DNA of 64,000 nt from Sporocytophaga myxococcoides DSM 11118 (GTDB taxonomy: Bacteria > Bacteroidota > Bacteroidia > Cytophagales > Cytophagaceae): the NCBI RefSeq assembly GCF_000426725.1, contig NZ_AUFX01000012.1, positions 124,001-188,000 on the forward strand, given 5' to 3'. Made by a program: the position numbers and the translations under genes. Positions within the stretch are counted from its first letter, which is position 1, and each line of letters opens with the position of its first letter. The notes under the pieces are model-generated. The model saw only the letters and a list, made by a program, of their open reading frames with translations. It ran no database searches and had not been told where the DNA came from. This document shows positions 62,101 to 64,000 of the stretch, piece after piece.

Positions 62101-64000
62101 CTAGAGAGACACTTTTCAAAGTTAAATCTGATAACCCTGATAAAGCTGCATTGAAATGTGAACAGGTAAAACTGAATTTCGATCTTGATCAAAGCATTGC
62201 TCAATTTAGTCCTGAGCAACAGGGTTTTGCTAGTAATGAATTTCCATATGCTCAGTATAAGACTTCTCTTGATGAAGGTACTTGGGATCTGAAAAAGAAA
62301 AAGATCTTCATGAAAATGCCGGAAGGAGGAAACATTAATAAATCATATTTCTACTCTACAAGGCCAGATCAGGATAGCTTGGTGTTTAATGCCACCGATG
62401 CAGTTTATGACATGGAAAAACTAACACTTAACGTTTACGGAATTCCTTATATTAAAGTAGCAGACGGGCTTGTGTATCCAGATAGCAGTAAGGTAATAGT
62501 GGAGGAGAATGCGGTTATGCGTACATTAAAAAACGCAAGGATAGTACTTGATTCCGTTACCAAATATCACAATTTGTATGATGGTATTATTGACATTGAG
62601 GGTAGAAAGAAATTCGCAGGAGAGGCAACTTACCAATATGTTAACCTGGGTGCAGACACCCTTTCATTCAAATTCCAGGATTTCAGACTCGTGGAATCCG
62701 AGAAGAAGAAAGAAGGAGCACATACGGTGGCAATGGGTGCTATCAGGGAAGAAGACAGCTTGGAAGTGGCACCAAAAATACTTTATAAAGGTAAAGTCAC
62801 CCTTTTTGCAGAAAAGAAATTCCTTGCCTTTGATGGTTTCCTGAAGCTGGATCTTAAAGGAGCACTGAGCTATTCTCAATGGCTGAAGTATAATAATGAC
62901 GGGTCTAATGCAGACGTTGTAATTAATGTGGACAATGCTGTTGCTGGAAATGGAACACCATTAACAACAGGTATGTACTTTGACACCAGATCCAACGAGA
63001 TGTATACTACATTTATCTCACAAAAGAGAAATCAGCTGGATCATGATATCTTCAGCACCAAGGGAGTACTTGAGTATATTGCACAAAAAGGATTGTTCCG
63101 TGTAGGACTTCCGGATAGACTTTCTGGCAAAACAAAACAGGGTAGCATTTTCTCATATGATGATGCTAATTCCACTTCAGAATTTTCAGGAAGATTTAAT
63201 CTTCTTAAAGAAAATAAGAATATTACCCTGGATGCAGCAGGTTTTGGAAAATCAGATCTTACAAATTTTAAAAATGAATTCAATACAATATTGTCATTCA
63301 ATTTTAAGGTTAATTCTTCTGTGCTAACAGCTGTTGGTAAAAATATGAAGACAATGTCCGCTGCTTTCCCATTAGATACTTCTGAGACATCGGAAAAAAT
63401 ATTTGCAAGAGACACTGTTTTGGTTTACAAGCTTGCAGAACTAATAGGAAATTCCGGAGCAGAAAAGTATAAAAGTCAAAAATCTCTTGGGTACGCACCA
63501 CTGGCAATGATTGACAGCGATTTTGGGAAAAATGTGGTGTTCTCTGATGTAAATCTGAAATGGTCTACAGAGTATAAAGCGTTTTATAGTGTAGGTACCA
63601 TATATGTGTCAAATATTTTAAAAGATGATATAAATAAGGCAATGCCTGGGCATATCGAGATTAAGAAGACGCCTAAAGGAGATGTGATAAATATCTATCT
63701 CGAAGCAGGTCCTCATTCCTGGTATTACATTACTTATGATGACAACAGGTTTGCAGTGACATCTTCCAATGATGAAGTAAATTCAATATTAGCCGGAAAA
63801 TCAAAAGGTGAAATGGCTGATCGTTCAAAATTCTTCTATGTCAAAGCTGAACCAGTTGAAAAAACCAGGTTTGTGACAATGTTTAAGGAAAGATATCTTG
63901 GAATTCAGGAAGACTTGAACGAATCTATTCCAGAAAGTCAGGAATACGAGCAGGAGGAGGCTCCTCAAGAGGAAGTACAGGAAGAAGCTCCGGCAGAGGA
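59178..64000 (+). CDS. Giant exported protein of unknown family (3' end outside the window)
   Basis: The frame from the ATG at 59178 stays open to the last base, giving at least 1,607 residues. It starts with a signal peptide (two Met, a hydrophobic core, cut after FCRA before Gln). Residues about 24-140 look helical. An acidic, Gln- and Trp-containing linker covers about 175-235 (SQTQTADEGWGNAKD). From there a long beta-rich region carries recurring DSxxLxFxxxD-like and GxGTYYNK-type segments and a small winged-helix-like stretch (IEPLTVRGAMVQLMKTGFID) near residue 565. The C-terminal part in the window ends in Glu/Pro/Gln repeats (EEAPQEEVQEE). No known domain was recognised. It is likely a periplasmic or surface scaffold. 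Confidence 0.85.
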   Translation, partial: MMRLKFYLIFLIVALPLFCRAQYKLASDPAQFVVDVSTMLNTTNNQSAVLVASNFNSSWSGFSEDQKKKIIETCQKMLKSKKLRTNPNFSDFFATLVASKNANLSASNLDTLLAITQYAVEKYDGQKLNTYFSTIRLVVEKGMVYSSGYNRLYFKGGSYNFRMVKAKEEASVIDQFDQQLAKEDQQDQSQTQTADEGWGNAKDMDKKKNEFFSDWDNPQAEENSWGTMEENQPKQEEQNIYNIGYVPAPQPPIDGAVIEFKDVEFTFVTASDSTSLKGTSGSLMLKNNLFVGKGGKFDWTMAGFGPDEITAELKDYNFPVKSTKLVCESAVLTYPAKTDAKVEGIFEFNSKKHKNFEDCQYPRFKSYESNIDIKGLGENIKYHGGLSLAGRRMYSSSVDEGTASIEILHEGKTKIKSVSPRFTMTDSTITSDVSGIVLYQTETDSIFHPGGSLKYNKNSATVRITKPNGYRHSPFLDSYHKIEIVADALSWNLAGSQIDFNITNGRDQIPALFESEEYFSGDKYSGMQGMYKFHPLQMIVAHADKTKSDVMFAEDVAKAYKIEPLTVRGAMVQLMKTGFIDYSVKSGEIKLRRKARHYVLSRRDKKDYDNITFVSISPGGANATLDLSTNELLVRGVDKIYISDSLNVNFVPDKRELKILKNRDFSFHGKINTQNFQFIGNDFNFVYDSFLVHLKTIDQIRLAVESKEKTEKGKARVLGNELRYSSGTLYINKPDNKSGRKRIPAYPIFDATSGATVFFDKPTIANGAYDTTIKFKIPPFKIDSLSSDDPQAIGFDGSFETGGIFPEFKEKLIVMPDYSLGFVHEVPKNGYQLYTGTGTYYNKISLDNKGIRGEGDINYLNAVLKSKDFAFFKDSVLTEGTSVVNKEGTCAQASSQDVHYPDMMVNDYRLKWLPKADSMFISNAKEPIKFYKSTGDMHGTAILTKNGMFGKGVLITRGSESESPKFHFEQTRFAARETLFKVKSDNPDKAALKCEQVKLNFDLDQSIAQFSPEQQGFASNEFPYAQYKTSLDEGTWDLKKKKIFMKMPEGGNINKSYFYSTRPDQDSLVFNATDAVYDMEKLTLNVYGIPYIKVADGLVYPDSSKVIVEENAVMRTLKNARIVLDSVTKYHNLYDGIIDIEGRKKFAGEATYQYVNLGADTLSFKFQDFRLVESEKKKEGAHTVAMGAIREEDSLEVAPKILYKGKVTLFAEKKFLAFDGFLKLDLKGALSYSQWLKYNNDGSNADVVINVDNAVAGNGTPLTTGMYFDTRSNEMYTTFISQKRNQLDHDIFSTKGVLEYIAQKGLFRVGLPDRLSGKTKQGSIFSYDDANSTSEFSGRFNLLKENKNITLDAAGFGKSDLTNFKNEFNTILSFNFKVNSSVLTAVGKNMKTMSAAFPLDTSETSEKIFARDTVLVYKLAELIGNSGAEKYKSQKSLGYAPLAMIDSDFGKNVVFSDVNLKWSTEYKAFYSVGTIYVSNILKDDINKAMPGHIEIKKTPKGDVINIYLEAGPHSWYYITYDDNRFAVTSSNDEVNSILAGKSKGEMADRSKFFYVKAEPVEKTRFVTMFKERYLGIQEDLNESIPESQEYEQEEAPQEEVQEEAPAE

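Noticed and set aside
1-64000. tRNA, rRNA, CRISPR array, IS element or prophage
   Set aside because: No cloverleaf-like sequence, repeat-spacer pattern, transposase or phage gene was seen by eye; a computed scan was not possible.

Overview
The window reads as a chromosomal segment of a member of the Bacteroidota, most likely a Cytophagales bacterium of the Cytophaga/Sporocytophaga kind. The evidence is the low-GC, AT-rich intergenic DNA, promoters of the Bacteroidota type (TTTG, 19 bases, TAnnTTTG), a type IX secretion sorting domain, many short lipoproteins with a Cys right after the signal peptide, DUF4834 and DUF6435 small proteins, a bacterial GH3 enzyme, and a CarB that lacks its C-terminal allosteric domain. 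No tRNA, rRNA, CRISPR array, phage or insertion sequence was seen. Genus level is inference; no database was searched.

Layout. 1-2.8 kb: the tail of an NlpE-META fusion protein, a nitronate monooxygenase and a small DUF6435-like protein. 2.8-10.6 kb (minus strand): a recJ-lptB-GH3 operon, a coiled-coil DUF2130 protein with a 69-residue internal duplication, a SPOR-like protein and fumC. 10.7-17.6 kb: radA, a split kinase pair (P-loop kinase plus phosphotransferase-fold protein), a very small T9SS substrate, two guanidino-group enzymes (a DDAH-like enzyme and arginine deiminase), a Kazal-domain lipoprotein and a second lipoprotein. 17.6-29.1 kb: mostly housekeeping genes on the plus strand (prfA, a beta-helix lipoprotein, glyA-tatC, rpiB, rbfA-lolC/E, a SNF2 helicase), with one multipass membrane protein on the minus strand.

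29-36.8 kb is the accessory part. It holds a zinc-ribbon methyltransferase, two small exported proteins, DUF1802 and a tightly packed cluster of a flavoprotein, a UbiA-type prenyltransferase, a type III polyketide synthase and a methyltransferase. This cluster is the best candidate for an unstudied pathway, probably making a methylated and perhaps prenylated phenolic lipid or quinone. 36.8-42.8 kb is a complete marR-regulated RND efflux operon. 43.3-48.8 kb holds metX behind a promoter and a SAM-I riboswitch, with a possible 32-codon ORF between riboswitch and gene, then a large AsmA protein and a SprT-like protein. 48.9-55.4 kb carries central metabolism: a class II and a class I fructose-bisphosphate aldolase on either side of accD, then DUF4834 and carB. 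55.6-64 kb holds an unknown membrane protein, an acyltransferase, tpiA, prmA and a giant exported protein of more than 1,600 residues that runs off the window and matches no family I recognise.

The genes work mainly in envelope biogenesis (LptB, LolC/E-like, TatC, AsmA, RND efflux), translation (RF1, RbfA, PrmA), DNA repair (RecJ, RadA, SNF2) and central carbon and amino acid metabolism.
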